From: Actinomycetes bacterium
GTDB lineage: Bacteria; Actinomycetota; Acidimicrobiia; Acidimicrobiales; Acidimicrobiaceae
DNA length: 63,163 nucleotides
Assembly: GCA_021850605.1 (NCBI GenBank)
Contig: JAJZLQ010000036.1
Coordinates: 1-63,163, forward strand
Reading direction: 5' to 3'
Both the position numbers and the translations under genes were made by a program. The notes under the pieces are model-generated. The model was not told the DNA's origin. It did no database searches and saw only the letters and a program-made list of their open reading frames with translations. This document shows positions 1-9,036 of this stretch, piece by piece (positions within the stretch are counted from its first letter, which is position 1; each line of letters starts with the position of its first letter).

Positions 1-51
1 TTCTACAACAGTACCCTCCAGCACGATCGCATCCTCTTTTGGCTTTGTCAG
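1..51 (-). CDS. infA: Translation initiation factor IF-1, 5' end only (cut by window edge)
   Basis: The reverse strand reads (start)-TKPKEDAIVLEGTVVE and then leaves the window, which is the IF-1 N-terminus just ahead of its OB fold. IF-1 occupies the ribosomal A site during initiation. The frame upstream is open for 15 codons back to a TGA and holds no ATG, GTG or TTG. The only usable start is CTG at 51-49, six bases after a strong AAGGAG Shine-Dalgarno (63-58). A GTG eight codons in would remove conserved residues. It lies downstream of map, the usual position. The identity is secure; the CTG start is an inference from the Shine-Dalgarno and the lack of alternatives. Confidence 0.85.
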   Translation of the reverse strand, partial: MTKPKEDAIVLEGTVVE

Positions 52-121
52 ATCCGGCTCCTTGGACTTACAACCAGCTCCGCGCTCCCACCCTTTTCAG
101 GGCAGCTCGGTCTAGGCCACG

Positions 122-152
122 ACTGTGCCCAGACTTTCGCACAGAGTGTCAA
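122..152 (-). promoter_or_regulatory. Candidate promoter for infA
   Basis: In the 156-base map-infA spacer the minus strand has a perfect TTGACA (152-147). A weak -10 (CACAGT, 127-122) follows after 19 bases. The -35 is good and the -10 is poor, so this is tentative. The spacing to the infA Shine-Dalgarno would give a leader of roughly 50 bases. Confidence 0.3.
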
Positions 153-207
153 GTCTATACGCTTAAATGCTCCACGCTGCAACTCCGCTCCGGCCACAAG
201 TCAGCCC

Positions 208-981
208 TCAGTCATCGGCTGTAAGTACTTCTGGGCCGTCCGGCGTGACCACGATGGTCTCCTCAAAATGGGCGGAAAGAGACCCGTCCAGGGTCACCAC
301 GCTCCAGCCGTCATCCAGCAGTCTGGTCTCGGGCCCCCCGAGGTTCACCATGGGCTCAACCGCGAATACGTTGCCCGACTTGAGCCTCGGTCCCGGGCTC
401 CCGGGCCAATAGTTGGGGACGTTGGGCGGCTCGTGCATTGCCGTTCCGATGCCATGGCCGACGTACTCCCGCACCACCGACATACCGGCGGCTTCCACCA
501 CCTGCTGGACGGCCCGACCTATGTCATGGAGGTGATTCCCTTCCTCCATCTCGGCGATGCCTGCCCACAAGCTGCGCCTGGTCACCTCCAAGAGACGTTC
601 CGCCTCCTTGGAGATCCGTCCCACACCGACGGTGTAGGCGGAGTCACCGTGGTATCCCTGCCATATCGCTCCACAGTCAATGGAAATTACATCGCCCTCC
701 TTGAGGCGGTAGTTCCCGGGGATGCCATGGACGATCATCGAGTTGGGCGAGGTGCAGATGACCGCAGGAAAGCCGTGGTAGTTGAGGAAGTTCGAGCGAG
801 CGCCACGCTTCTCGATGACCTCACGGGCCACCTTGTCCAACTCGGCGGTGGTCAAACCCTCGCGCACCACCTCACGGGTGCGTGCCTTTATCTCGGCAAC
901 GATCTTGCCGGCCCTGCGCATCTTGTCGAGTTCCGCCGCCGACCGGCGCACCGTTGCGTTCCACTTCAGGGGTTGCACCAT
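208..981 (-). CDS. map: Methionine aminopeptidase, type I
   Basis: Removes the initiator methionine from nascent proteins in the cytosol using two divalent metal ions. The 257-residue length and pita-bread fold match type I enzymes. The five metal ligands are visible: Asp102 (SIDCG), Asp113 (HGDSA), His176 (GHGIG), Glu209 (VEPM) and Glu240 (FEETI); His85 in HGIPG is the substrate-binding histidine. There is no N-terminal zinc-finger or SH3-binding extension. It follows adk after 13 bases and precedes infA, the standard spc-operon tail, so it is probably cotranscribed from secY. Confidence 0.96.
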   Translation of the reverse strand: MVQPLKWNATVRRSAAELDKMRRAGKIVAEIKARTREVVREGLTTAELDKVAREVIEKRGARSNFLNYHGFPAVICTSPNSMIVHGIPGNYRLKEGDVISIDCGAIWQGYHGDSAYTVGVGRISKEAERLLEVTRRSLWAGIAEMEEGNHLHDIGRAVQQVVEAAGMSVVREYVGHGIGTAMHEPPNVPNYWPGSPGPRLKSGNVFAVEPMVNLGGPETRLLDDGWSVVTLDGSLSAHFEETIVVTPDGPEVLTADD

Positions 982-994
982 CGACTACGCCTCT

Positions 995-1648
995 CTAGAA
1001 ACGCTCCACGGTCGCGAGGATCTCTTCGAAGATGGCATCGAAGTCGCCCTCGCCCGAGACCGTGACGAAGCATCCCTTGGCCTGGTACCAGGCAATCAAG
1101 GGCGCCGTTGCCTCCTCGTAGATGGCCAGCCTCCGCCCGATCGCTTCGGGGGTGTCGTCAGCCCGCTGAACCACCTCGCTGCCACAGTCATCGCAGGTCC
1201 AGTTGGAGGCGGGCGGATGATGCACGGAATACGTGCGCCCACACCCGGTACATACCCGCCGCGAAGAGAGCCTGTCCATCACCACCTCGGTGGAAACGTC
1301 AAGGTTTATCACCAGCTTTATGCCCTCGGGCTCGAGCATCTTGTCCAGCGCCTCCGCCTGGGCAAGGTTGCGCGGGAAGCCGTCCAGGACGAAGCCGTCC
1401 TCAGCGCAGTCGCGGCGCGAAAGGCGCTCTTCCACGGCCCCGAGAATCACGCTGTCGGGTACAAGTTCGCCCTTGTCCATATAGCCCTGGGCCAGCTTGC
1501 CGAACTCCGTGCCCTCGCGCGCGGCGGCACGCAGCATGTCTCCCGTGGAAATGTGGGCAATACCCAGTGTGGCCGCAAGCTTGGAGGACTGGGTCCCCTT
1601 GCCGGCGCCCTGCTTACCGAGCATGACGATGCGGTATGGCTTGTTCAA
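995..1648 (-). CDS. adk: Adenylate kinase (zinc-LID form)
   Basis: Catalyses ATP + AMP = 2 ADP. The P-loop is at residues 11-19 (GKQGAGKGT), the NMP-binding domain follows, and DGFPR sits at 89-93. The LID carries four cysteines (C133, C136, C152, C155), so it is a zinc-stabilised long-form enzyme; many actinobacterial Adks are short-LID forms without zinc. 217 residues. The start is TTG, preceded by GGGGA at seven bases; the only later in-frame ATG falls just before the P-loop and would delete the first strand. It lies between secY and map. Confidence 0.96.
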   Translation of the reverse strand: MNKPYRIVMLGKQGAGKGTQSSKLAATLGIAHISTGDMLRAAAREGTEFGKLAQGYMDKGELVPDSVILGAVEERLSRRDCAEDGFVLDGFPRNLAQAEALDKMLEPEGIKLVINLDVSTEVVMDRLSSRRVCTGCGRTYSVHHPPASNWTCDDCGSEVVQRADDTPEAIGRRLAIYEEATAPLIAWYQAKGCFVTVSGEGDFDAIFEEILATVERF

Positions 1649-1687
1649 TGTACATCCCCTTTTCCGCGCCGCCGAGGCGCAGAAGGT

Positions 1688-2983
1688 CTACTTGAGGAAT
1701 CCCTGGTAGTTGCGCATCGAGAGCTGCGAGTCGATCTGCTTCATCGTCTCCAGGCTCACGCCTACCGCGATGAGCAGAGTTATGCCGGCAAACGGATATC
1801 CGGTCACGTGCCAAAGCGCCAGTACCACCGCCGGGAGCACCGCCACCAGCGCCAGGAAAAGCGAGCCGGGCAGCGTAATGCGGTTCAGGATCTTCGAGAG
1901 ATAGCGCTCGGTGGGAGGCCCCGGGCGAATGCCGGGAATGAAGCCGCTTTGCTTACGAATGATGTCGGCCTGCTGGTAGGGATCGAAGGCCACCTGCACG
2001 TAGAAGAAGGTGAACATGATGATGAGCACGCCATAGATCACGATGTAGTAGAAGCTGGTCGGCGAGACCAGGTGGTTGTTCACGAAGGTACGGAACGACT
2101 GCCAGGGAATGATATTGGAGAGCAGCACCGGGAAGTAGAGGATCGACGAGGCGAAAATGATCGGGATAACCCCCGCCTGGTTCACTTTCAGGGGGATATG
2201 GGTGCTCTCACCACCGTACATCTTGCGTCCCACCACCCTCTTGGCGAAGGTGACAGGAATTCGCCGCTGCCCTTGCTCGAAAGCAACGATCGCCACGAGA
2301 ATCGCGAGGGCGAGCAGCACGATCACTGCGAATTTGAACGGGCCCGCCTGGGCCAGGATCGCATGTCCGCCGGTCGGTATGCCCGCCACCACGTTGGCAA
2401 AGATGATGATGGACATGCCCTGCCCGATGCCTCGCTGGGTGATCAGCTCGCCCAGCCACATGACCATTGCGGTACCCGCGGTGAAGGTCAGTACGATCAA
2501 CCCGACACGGGGCACCGTGAAATGGGGGATCAGGTCGACGGCCTTGCCGTTGGGAAGCAGTCCTGCGCCACCGTTGTGAAAGGCGAAGGAGAGCCCGGTC
2601 CCCTGGAGGAGCGCAAGGACGACGGTGAGGTACCGGGTGGTCTGAGTCAGCTTCTTCTCGCCCACTGCTCCCTGATCACGCCACTCCTCGAACTTGGGAA
2701 TGACCGTGGTGAGGAGCTGAATGATGATCGAGGAGGTGATGTAGGGCATGATGCCCAGCCCGAAGATGGCGAAGTGGGTCAGCGCGCCACCGGAGAAAAG
2801 GTTGAGGAAGCCGAGCACCCCGCCCGCACCGGCAGCGCTTTCCACCTGCTTGAGCGCGTTGAAGTCAATCCCAGGAACGGGCAGGTTTGCACCGAACTGG
2901 TAGACCATGATGATGAAGATGGTGAAGAGGACCTTGTTGCGCAGGTCCGCAACTTTGAAGATGTTCTTCAGGCTTCCAAGCAT
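1688..2983 (-). CDS. secY: Preprotein translocase channel subunit SecY
   Basis: Forms the protein-conducting channel in the cytoplasmic membrane with SecE (encoded at 28730-29023) and SecG. At 431 residues it has ten predicted hydrophobic segments, an N-terminal plug region after the first, and the conserved cytoplasmic loops. The stretch around AKRVVGRKMYGG is a basic cytosolic loop, and PGIRPG lies in the ribosome/SecA contact loop. It is separated from rplO by 165 bases containing a strong hairpin, and is followed by adk and map. Confidence 0.96.
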   Translation of the reverse strand: MLGSLKNIFKVADLRNKVLFTIFIIMVYQFGANLPVPGIDFNALKQVESAAGAGGVLGFLNLFSGGALTHFAIFGLGIMPYITSSIIIQLLTTVIPKFEEWRDQGAVGEKKLTQTTRYLTVVLALLQGTGLSFAFHNGGAGLLPNGKAVDLIPHFTVPRVGLIVLTFTAGTAMVMWLGELITQRGIGQGMSIIIFANVVAGIPTGGHAILAQAGPFKFAVIVLLALAILVAIVAFEQGQRRIPVTFAKRVVGRKMYGGESTHIPLKVNQAGVIPIIFASSILYFPVLLSNIIPWQSFRTFVNNHLVSPTSFYYIVIYGVLIIMFTFFYVQVAFDPYQQADIIRKQSGFIPGIRPGPPTERYLSKILNRITLPGSLFLALVAVLPAVVLALWHVTGYPFAGITLLIAVGVSLETMKQIDSQLSMRNYQGFLK

Positions 2984-3091
2984 CCAAACCCCGTCGATTC
3001 CGCAGCGGTTACGCCGCGCCGCCTACCCAAGACTACAGCCGCGGCAGGCCGAGCCAAATCCCGCCCCAATGTCATCGGCTCCAAATAGAGA

Positions 3092-3119
3092 GGAGCCGGG
3101 GCGCTCCGCGCCCGGCTCC
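3092..3119 (-). terminator. Hairpin between rplO and secY (attenuator or partial terminator)
   Basis: A 12-bp GC-rich stem (GGAGCCGGGCGC pairing with its complement, one bulged G, three-base loop) sits in the rplO-secY spacer. On the minus strand it is followed by a pyrimidine-rich run (TCCTCTCTATTT) rather than a pure T tract. It could lower secY-adk-map expression relative to the ribosomal genes or stabilise mRNA ends. Confidence 0.5.
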
Positions 3120-3148
3120 GAGACCACACACCTCGCCGGAGTCCCGCG

Positions 3149-3649
3149 TCAGCGGTTGGCGTGGGCATTTCCCTTTACCGGTGGGCGGCCGCCCGGATAG
3201 GGCAAGGGGAGCACCACGGCGGAACCGCCGGCGGCGCGGATGGCGAACTCCGCCGCACGCGAGAACTTGTGAGCGGTGACAGTCACCCCGGTACGGATCT
3301 CACCATCGGCAAGGACCTTGACCAGCGAGCGGCGCTTGACGACGTTGTTGTTGGCCAGCACGGTCGGATCGATAACCACGATCCCTTCGTTGGCAAGCTC
3401 CTGGATCCGGTCCAGGTTGACGATCTCGTATTCCACGCGGAATGGGTTGTTGAAGCCCTTCAGCTTGGGGGTGCGCTGGGTCAAGGGCAGCTGGCCACCC
3501 TCGAAACCAACCGGAATCGTGTCGCGAGCGCCTTGGCCCTTGGTGCCGCGGCCGGCGGTCTTGCCGCCCTTGCCGGCGATACCTCGGCCGACGCGCTTGC
3601 GCTTCTTCTTGGCGCCCTCGGCGGGAGCCAGATCATGCACTTTCAGCAA
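3149..3649 (-). CDS. rplO: 50S ribosomal protein L15
   Basis: An early-to-mid assembly protein of the large subunit that binds 23S rRNA. The N-terminal third is glycine- and lysine-rich (GRGIAGKGGKTAGRGTKGQG), as in all bacterial L15; the C-terminal globular domain ends GGSAVVLPLPYPGG with a short basic tail. 166 residues, slightly longer than the usual ~145-150. The start is TTG, preceded by TAGGAG at a seven-base spacing. It is the last ribosomal gene of the spc operon here, 12 bases after rpmD. Confidence 0.96.
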   Translation of the reverse strand: MLKVHDLAPAEGAKKKRKRVGRGIAGKGGKTAGRGTKGQGARDTIPVGFEGGQLPLTQRTPKLKGFNNPFRVEYEIVNLDRIQELANEGIVVIDPTVLANNNVVKRRSLVKVLADGEIRTGVTVTAHKFSRAAEFAIRAAGGSAVVLPLPYPGGRPPVKGNAHANR

Positions 3650-3661
3650 CGGATGCTCCTA

Positions 3662-3853
3662 TCAGACTTCTTCGGTGACTTCGACCAGGTGGGAAACCCT
3701 GGCCACCATCCCTCGTATCTCGGGGCGGTCGGCGAACTCGTTCTTCGAGCCGATCTTTCCAAGGCCGAGCGCCCGCAGGGTCCCACGGTGCTTCGGCTTG
3801 GTGCCGATGGCGGACTTGACCTGAGTGACGATCAGCTTCTTCTCAGCGGACAC
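3662..3853 (-). CDS. rpmD: 50S ribosomal protein L30
   Basis: A small large-subunit protein (63 residues) of the bacterial short L30 type. The core reads VTQVKSAIGTKPKHRGTLRALGLGK, in two parts the beta-strand with IGTKPKHR and the helix TLRALGLGKIGS. GTG start. It lies eight bases after rpsE and 12 before rplO, the standard spc-operon order. Confidence 0.94.
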   Translation of the reverse strand: MSAEKKLIVTQVKSAIGTKPKHRGTLRALGLGKIGSKNEFADRPEIRGMVARVSHLVEVTEEV

Positions 3854-3861
3854 CTTCGCTC

Positions 3862-4398
3862 CTAAACCTGCTCGACTTGCTTCTGCTTCTCCTGGTAGGC
3901 CTCAAAGATCGGCCTCGGGATCACCTCGTCGGCGTACTTGCCACGCAGCTTGGCAACCTCGTCGGGGCGCTTCAGATCGCGAAGTCCGGCGATGGTGGCA
4001 TGGGCCACGTTGATCGAGTTGGAGGAGCCCAGCGACTTGGAGACCACGTCATGCACGCCGGCCATCTCGAGAATGGCCCGCACCGCGCCACCGGCGATGA
4101 CGCCGGTGCCGGGAGCAGCGGGCTTCAGAAGCACACGACCCGCACCGGCCTCGCCGATAACGGGATGGACGATGGTGTTGCCGGCAAGCGGCACCTGGAA
4201 GAGGTTCTTCTTGGCCTCCTCGATGCCCTTCTGGACGGCAATCCCGGCTTCCTTCGCCTTGCCGTATCCCAGCCCGACGCGTCCGTTCTTGTCGCCGATC
4301 ACCATCAAAGCGGTGAAGGAGAAGCGGCGGCCGCCTTTGACGACCTTGGCAACCCTGTTGACCTTGATGGTCCTCTCTTCAAACTCGGTATCCGCCAC
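3862..4398 (-). CDS. rpsE: 30S ribosomal protein S5
   Basis: Binds 16S rRNA near the decoding centre and mRNA entry, and shapes fidelity. Its double-stranded RNA-binding N-domain contains [17 protein letters not shown] and [12 protein letters not shown]; the C-terminal domain has [15 protein letters not shown]. At 178 residues it is slightly longer than E. coli S5 (167). GTG start. It is three bases downstream of rplR. No spectinomycin-resistance deletion is evident in the GGRRFSF loop. Confidence 0.96.
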   Translation of the reverse strand: MADTEFEERTIKVNRVAKVVKGGRRFSFTALMVIGDKNGRVGLGYGKAKEAGIAVQKGIEEAKKNLFQVPLAGNTIVHPVIGEAGAGRVLLKPAAPGTGVIAGGAVRAILEMAGVHDVVSKSLGSSNSINVAHATIAGLRDLKRPDEVAKLRGKYADEVIPRPIFEAYQEKQKQVEQV

Positions 4399-4401
4399 TT
4401 G

Positions 4402-4767
4402 TCAGAACTCCAATCCCTTGTTACGGGCCGCATCGGCCAGCGCCGCGATCCGGCCGTGGTACTTGAAGCCCCCACGGTCGAAGACGACCTTGGTCACGCC
4501 CTTCTCCGCAGCACGCTCGGCCAGGAGCTCGCCCACCTTGGCGGACGCCTCGGCATTGCCGGTCGCCTGCGAGCGAAGCGCGGCCTCCACGGTGGAGGCT
4601 GCGGCAATGGTGCGCCCGGCCGCATCGTCGACGATCTGTGCGACGATGTGACGATTCGAGCGGAAGACGGCCAGGCGGGGGCGCTCCGCGGTCCCCACGA
4701 CCGTCTTACGCACCCGGCGATGCCTCTTCTTGCGCAGCGCCTGGCTGTTCACAGTGTTTTTAGACAT
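4402..4767 (-). CDS. rplR: 50S ribosomal protein L18
   Basis: Binds 5S rRNA and anchors it on the large subunit with L5. 121 residues. The N-terminus is basic ([20 protein letters not shown]), followed by the typical [14 protein letters not shown] strand and a C-terminal [20 protein letters not shown] block. It lies between rplF and rpsE. Confidence 0.96.
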   Translation of the reverse strand: MSKNTVNSQALRKKRHRRVRKTVVGTAERPRLAVFRSNRHIVAQIVDDAAGRTIAAASTVEAALRSQATGNAEASAKVGELLAERAAEKGVTKVVFDRGGFKYHGRIAALADAARNKGLEF

Positions 4768-4792
4768 TCACAGCTCTCCAAGTGCTCCGGCG

Positions 4793-5335
4793 CTACTTGC
4801 CGGTCTTGCCAGCCTTGCGCTGGACCTTCTCACCGAGATACCGGACACCCTTGCCCTTGTAGGGCTCAGGCTTGCGTATCTTCCTAATGTTGGCGGCCAC
4901 CTGGCCAACCACTTCCTTGTCGATTCCCCGAACCACAACCCTGGTCGGGGTCGGCACCTCGAAGGTCACGCCCTCAGGGGCGACCACGGGAACCGTGTGG
5001 GAAAAACCAAGCGACAGCTCGATCTCTCCGGGGCCCTTGGCAACGGCGCGGTAACCGACGCCGATAATCTCGAGCTCCTTGGTGAAACCGTTGGTCACGC
5101 CCGTGACCATGTTCGCCACCAGGGTGCGCGAAAGGCCATGCATCGCCCTGGACAGACGCTCGTCGTTGGGACGCTCCACCAGGAGCGTTCCCTCCTCCTG
5201 CCGGACGGTGATCTCACCGGGCAGCGTACGAGAAAGCTTGCCCTTGGGCCCGGAGACGATCAGCTCGTTGGCGCCGGAAATCTCAACGCTCACTCCTGCC
5301 GGCACTCCGACCGGAACCTTACCGATTCGAGACAT
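4793..5335 (-). CDS. rplF: 50S ribosomal protein L6
   Basis: A 180-residue large-subunit protein near the factor-binding site. It has two L6 repeats, with the C-terminal signature [11 protein letters not shown] typical of L6. The N-terminus [15 protein letters not shown] and the internal RALMHGL-like segment ([10 protein letters not shown]) fit the family. It lies 27 bases after rpsH. Confidence 0.96.
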   Translation of the reverse strand: MSRIGKVPVGVPAGVSVEISGANELIVSGPKGKLSRTLPGEITVRQEEGTLLVERPNDERLSRAMHGLSRTLVANMVTGVTNGFTKELEIIGVGYRAVAKGPGEIELSLGFSHTVPVVAPEGVTFEVPTPTRVVVRGIDKEVVGQVAANIRKIRKPEPYKGKGVRYLGEKVQRKAGKTGK

Positions 5336-5362
5336 ACAAAGTTCCTTCGTTACTACGTGCCG

Positions 5363-5764
5363 CTACCAGACGTAGCAGATGATCTCGCCGCCCATGTTCT
5401 GCTTGCGCGCCTCACGGTCGGTCATCAGACCCTTCGAGGTCGAGAGCACAGCGACTCCAAGGCCACCCAGCACGCGCGGCACCGCATCGGCCCGGCTGTA
5501 AACCCGCAGGCCCGGCTTGGAAACACGCTGGATACCCGAGATCACCCTCTTACGGTCAGGCGAGTACTTCAGCCTGATCTCAAGGGAGTCGCCGGGCTTC
5601 CCCTCGGCCGGCTTCACCGAGAAGCTCTCGATGTAGCCCTCCTTCTGGAGGATCTCCGCCAGGGCGCCCTTGAGCTTGGAGCCGGGCATTACCACGGTGT
5701 CGTGCATGGCCACATTCGCGTTGCGGATGCGCGTAAGCATGTCCGCGATGGGATCCGTCATCAT
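5363..5764 (-). CDS. rpsH: 30S ribosomal protein S8
   Basis: Binds 16S rRNA helix 21 and is the classical translational autoregulator of the spc operon in E. coli. 133 residues. It starts [17 protein letters not shown], and the C-terminal signature [18 protein letters not shown] is intact. It lies 15 bases after the S14 gene. Two adjacent ATGs are possible starts; the first is used here. Confidence 0.96.
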   Translation of the reverse strand: MMTDPIADMLTRIRNANVAMHDTVVMPGSKLKGALAEILQKEGYIESFSVKPAEGKPGDSLEIRLKYSPDRKRVISGIQRVSKPGLRVYSRADAVPRVLGGLGVAVLSTSKGLMTDREARKQNMGGEIICYVW

Positions 5765-5779
5765 GGCTGTCCCTCCTTC

Positions 5780-5965
5780 CTACCAGCTCGCCTTGGTGAG
5801 ACCGGGGATCTCGCCAGCATGGGCCATCGTCCGCAGGCAGATCCTGCAAAGGCCGAACTTCCTGTAAACCGAGTGGGGCCTGCCGCAGCGGCCGCAGCGC
5901 GAGTATGCCCGCACCTTGTACTTGGCGGCACGCCTCTGCTTCTCAATAAGCGCCTTCTTGGCCAT
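5780..5965 (-). CDS. rpsN: 30S ribosomal protein S14, zinc (type Z) form
   Basis: A short 61-residue S14 of the small-subunit head. The zinc-binding pairs are visible as RCGRC and LCRIC, separated by 12 residues, which defines the cysteine-containing (C+) type Z form (also called rpsZ). Zinc-free paralogues induced by zinc starvation are longer; none is in this window. It lies between rplE and rpsH, as expected. Confidence 0.96.
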   Translation of the reverse strand: MAKKALIEKQRRAAKYKVRAYSRCGRCGRPHSVYRKFGLCRICLRTMAHAGEIPGLTKASW

Positions 5966-5973
5966 CTTTTGAA

Positions 5974-6540
5974 CTAACCCTCTCTCTTGAAGGGGAAACC
6001 GAACGCCGCCAGGAGGGCACGCCCCTGATCGTCAGTCTCGGCGGTGGTCACGATGGAAATGTCCATCCCCCGGATGGAATCGACCTTGTCGTAGTCCACC
6101 TCGGGGAAGATGAGCTGCTCGACTACGCCAAATGTGTAGTTCCCGTGCCCATCGAACGAGTTCGGGTCAAGCCCGCGAAAGTCACGGATCCTAGGAATTG
6201 CCAAGGAGACCAGCCGATCGAAGAACTCCCACATGCGGTCGCCACGCAAGGTCACCTTGGCGCCGATCGCGTTACCGGCGCGCAGCTTGAAGCTTGCCAC
6301 CGACTTACGAGCCCTGGTCACCACCGGCTTCTGGCCGGTAATCGTCTCGAGATCACGCAGCGCGCCCTCGAGCAAGGAGGCCTGCTGGGTTGCACGGCCG
6401 ACTCCCATGTTGATGACAATCTTCTCCATGCGCGGGACCTGCATTACATTGGGCAGACCCAGGCTCTCCTTGAGCTGCTGGCGCAGCACGCTGTTGTAAC
6501 GCTCCTTGAGGCGCGGAATCTCGGGTGCCTCGACGCTCAC
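5974..6540 (-). CDS. rplE: 50S ribosomal protein L5
   Basis: Binds 5S rRNA and contacts P-site tRNA through its beta-hairpin loop. 188 residues. Conserved blocks include [26 protein letters not shown], and [12 protein letters not shown] near the middle. The GTG start overlaps the rplX stop by four bases (GTGA), so the two are translationally coupled. Confidence 0.96.
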   Translation of the reverse strand: MSVEAPEIPRLKERYNSVLRQQLKESLGLPNVMQVPRMEKIVINMGVGRATQQASLLEGALRDLETITGQKPVVTRARKSVASFKLRAGNAIGAKVTLRGDRMWEFFDRLVSLAIPRIRDFRGLDPNSFDGHGNYTFGVVEQLIFPEVDYDKVDSIRGMDISIVTTAETDDQGRALLAAFGFPFKREG

Positions 6541-6842
6541 AGCTCACCTCCACACTTCTTGCAGACGCGCACCTTGACGCCGTCGGAGTTGAACTTGTAA
6601 CCGACGCGGGTGGGTCCGTCCGCAGAGCAGATGATCTGGACGTTGGATGCCGAAATGGGCATGTCCTTGTCGATGATCCCGCCCTGGGTCACTTTGTTGT
6701 TCGGCTTGAGGTGCTTCTTGGCGACGTTCACCCGCTCGATGATCAAGCGATTCTCACCTGGCAGCACACGCGTCACGGTGCCTTCACGGCCCCGTTCCTT
6801 GCCTGCCAGCACCTTCACCTTGTCGCCCTTGCGGATCTTCAC
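6537..6842 (-). CDS. rplX: 50S ribosomal protein L24
   Basis: An assembly-initiator protein of the large subunit. It begins (V)[17 protein letters not shown], the KOW motif; HLKPNNKV and [13 protein letters not shown] follow. 101 residues. A longer open frame upstream is not used: the start is GTG at 6842, which shares one base with the rplN stop (TAGTG). The C-terminal [10 protein letters not shown] carries one CxxC pair. Confidence 0.95.
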   Translation of the reverse strand: MKIRKGDKVKVLAGKERGREGTVTRVLPGENRLIIERVNVAKKHLKPNNKVTQGGIIDKDMPISASNVQIICSADGPTRVGYKFNSDGVKVRVCKKCGGEL

Positions 6843-7210
6843 TAGAGCACCTCCGGTGCAAGCGAGATGATTCTCATGAACTTCTTGTCGCGGAGCTCCC
6901 TGCCAACCGGACCGAAGATGCGGGTGCCACGCGGCTGCATGGCATCGTTGATAATCACCGCGGCGTTCTCGTCGAAGCGGATATAGCTGCCGTCCGCACG
7001 CCGCTTCTCCTTCTTGGTGCGCACCACCACGCACTTGACCACGTCACCGCGCTTCACGGCCGCCCCGGGAATGGCGTCCTTCACGGTCGCGACGAAGATG
7101 TCGCCGATACTGGCGTAGCGCCTGCGCGAACCGCCGAGCACCTTGATGACCAGAACTTCCTTGGCGCCGGAGTTGTCGGCAACCTTGAGGCGGGTTTCCT
7201 GCTGTATCAC
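6842..7210 (-). CDS. rplN: 50S ribosomal protein L14
   Basis: A 122-residue protein at the subunit interface that helps form bridges with 16S rRNA. The N-terminus [19 protein letters not shown] and the block [15 protein letters not shown] are almost invariant L14 features. It is coupled to both neighbours: four bases overlap with rpsQ upstream and one base with rplX downstream. Confidence 0.97.
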   Translation of the reverse strand: MIQQETRLKVADNSGAKEVLVIKVLGGSRRRYASIGDIFVATVKDAIPGAAVKRGDVVKCVVVRTKKEKRRADGSYIRFDENAAVIINDAMQPRGTRIFGPVGRELRDKKFMRIISLAPEVL

Positions 7211-7482
7211 CTTGCACGCTCCACGATCTCGATGACCCTCCAGCGCTTGAGCTTGGAGAGCGGACGGGTCTCCTCAACCCGCACGGTGTCGCCGACGTGG
7301 GCGTCAAACGTCGAGTCGTGCGCGTAGAGCTTCTTGGTCCGCTGCACCGTCTTGCGATAGCGGGGATGGCGCACGCGCTCGATGATCGCCACCACGACGG
7401 TGTCGGTCATGCTGTCGGAGATCACCGTGCCCTCGCGCACCTTCTGTCTTGCCTCTTCCACGGCCTTACCCTCTTCGGTCAT
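7207..7482 (-). CDS. rpsQ: 30S ribosomal protein S17
   Basis: A primary 16S rRNA-binding OB-fold protein, 91 residues. The core reads [19 protein letters not shown], then [18 protein letters not shown] and [14 protein letters not shown]. The true start is the ATG at 7482, which overlaps the rpmC stop by four bases (ATGA). The open frame extends further upstream only as an overlap with rpmC. Confidence 0.96.
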   Translation of the reverse strand: MTEEGKAVEEARQKVREGTVISDSMTDTVVVAIIERVRHPRYRKTVQRTKKLYAHDSTFDAHVGDTVRVEETRPLSKLKRWRVIEIVERAR

Positions 7483-7697
7483 CGGGCCACCTGCCCGCCT
7501 TGAGCGCTCTTGGCGCGCTCGTTCTGGATGGTACGCAATCGGGCGAGGTCCCTTTTCAAGGAGCCGACCCGGGCGGTGTTGGCCACTTGCGAGGTGGCCA
7601 GGTCGAAACGGAGGTTGAACAGCTCCTTGGTTATCTCGTCGATGCGCTCGGCAAGCTCTGCGTCTGCAAGAGCTCTCAACTCTGACGGCTTGGTCAT
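7479..7697 (-). CDS. rpmC: 50S ribosomal protein L29
   Basis: A two-helix protein near the peptide exit tunnel, where trigger factor and SRP dock. 72 residues. Family marks are the [13 protein letters not shown] start, [18 protein letters not shown], and the [10 protein letters not shown] end. It lies two bases after rplP and is coupled to rpsQ. Confidence 0.95.
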   Translation of the reverse strand: MTKPSELRALADAELAERIDEITKELFNLRFDLATSQVANTARVGSLKRDLARLRTIQNERAKSAQGGQVAR

Positions 7698-7699
7698 AT

Positions 7700-8131
7700 C
7701 TACGCACCCACCCTCTCGGAAAGGTTGTCGCGAACCACGATACGGGCCTTCATCGGCAGCTTCTGGATCGCACGCTCGAGCGCGCCCCTAGCCAGTTCTT
7801 CGGAAACGCCATCGAGCTCGAAGAGAATTCGGCCCGGCTTGATCACGGCCACCCAAAACTCCGGATTACCCTTGCCGGATCCCATGCGGGTCTCGGCAGG
7901 CTTCTTGGTCACCGGCTTGTCCGGGAAGACTCGAATCCACACCTTGCCACCACGACGGACGTGGCGGGTCATGGCGACACGGGCAGCCTCTATCTGGCGA
8001 GCGGACAACCAGCCGGCCTCGAGGGCCTGAATACCGAACTGTCCAAAATTGAGTTCGGTACCTCCCTTGGCGACGCCGGTACGGCGGCCACGCTGCACCT
8101 TGCGGTGCTTGACCTTCCTAGGCATCAACAT
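7700..8131 (-). CDS. rplP: 50S ribosomal protein L16
   Basis: A late-assembling protein that helps position A-site tRNA. 143 residues. It starts [16 protein letters not shown]; the [19 protein letters not shown] block is the L16 signature. The conserved arginine in this loop that 2-oxoglutarate oxygenases hydroxylate in E. coli is present in the TRMGSGKG context. It lies two bases after rpsC. Confidence 0.97.
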   Translation of the reverse strand: MLMPRKVKHRKVQRGRRTGVAKGGTELNFGQFGIQALEAGWLSARQIEAARVAMTRHVRRGGKVWIRVFPDKPVTKKPAETRMGSGKGNPEFWVAVIKPGRILFELDGVSEELARGALERAIQKLPMKARIVVRDNLSERVGA

Positions 8132-8133
8132 GA

Positions 8134-9036
8134 CTAATCACTCTCCCGCTTGAAGTGGGTGGTCTCGTGAGAATCCGGACGAACTCGCTTCTCGAGCTCC
8201 TCGCTGCGATCCAGAATCTTCTCGAGGTTCTCATCGGGTGCAGCCGCGGGTGCGGCGGCAACCGCTGCGGCTGGAGTAGCGGCCGGCGCCGCCTGAGCCG
8301 CGGCACGGCCACGGGTCTCTCCTGTGCGACGACCACCGCCGGCCGAAACGATCCTGCGCGGACGCGCGGGGGCCTCAGGCGCAGGCTCAGTCTGGCTGGG
8401 AACCTTGTAGGGCACGATGTCACCCTTGTATATCCACACCTTCACGCCAATTCGGCCGAAGGTGGTGCGAGCCTCGCGGAAGCCGTAATCGATGTCGGCG
8501 CGCAGCGTATGCAGCGGCACCCGACCTTCGCGGTAGGACTCCTTGCGGGCCATTTCGGCGCCGCCAAGGCGCCCGGAGCACTGGATGCGCACACCCTGTC
8601 CACCCGAACGCTCCACCAGCTGAAGCGCGCGCTTCATCGCACGACGGAAGCTGACGCGGCGCGAGAGCTGATCGGCGATGCTCTGGGCAACCAGGGAGGC
8701 GTCCAGCTCCGGCTGGGAAACTTCCTTAACGTTGAGCTGGACCTTCTCGTTCTCGATCAGCTGGCCGAGGTCGTGACGAAGCTCCTCGATCTTCTTGCCC
8801 TGGTGCCCAACGATCGGGCCGACTTTGGAGGAATAGATATCGACACGAATATCGCCCCGCTTGCGCTCGATCTCCACACGGGAGAGCTGCAGAGTCTCGA
8901 GGCGCTTGGTCAGGAAGTTGCGAATCTTCCAGTCCTCCAGCACCGTCTCGCGATAATTCTTGTCCTCGTACCAGGTCGACTTCCACTTGGTGGTGACCCC
9001 GAGACGGAAGCCGTACGGATTGACCTTCTGACCCAT
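8134..9036 (-). CDS. rpsC: 30S ribosomal protein S3 with Ala/Pro-rich C-terminal tail
   Basis: A head protein at the mRNA entry channel with helicase-like activity. It begins [18 protein letters not shown]; the KH domain holds [17 protein letters not shown], and the C-domain has [16 protein letters not shown]. Homology ends near residue 215. The remaining ~85 residues are an Ala/Pro/Arg-rich, low-complexity tail ([16 protein letters not shown] and poly-Ala runs). Such tails occur in actinobacterial S3, but this one is long (300 residues in total). The start overlaps the rplV stop (TGATG). Confidence 0.96.
   Translation of the reverse strand: MGQKVNPYGFRLGVTTKWKSTWYEDKNYRETVLEDWKIRNFLTKRLETLQLSRVEIERKRGDIRVDIYSSKVGPIVGHQGKKIEELRHDLGQLIENEKVQLNVKEVSQPELDASLVAQSIADQLSRRVSFRRAMKRALQLVERSGGQGVRIQCSGRLGGAEMARKESYREGRVPLHTLRADIDYGFREARTTFGRIGVKVWIYKGDIVPYKVPSQTEPAPEAPARPRRIVSAGGGRRTGETRGRAAAQAAPAATPAAAVAAAPAAAPDENLEKILDRSEELEKRVRPDSHETTHFKRESD

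Noticed and set aside
782-3088. Long plus-strand frame (768 residues) across adk-secY
   Set aside because: It is antisense to well-conserved adk and secY; its sequence is low-complexity with His/Gly/Arg bias typical of shadow frames in high-GC DNA.
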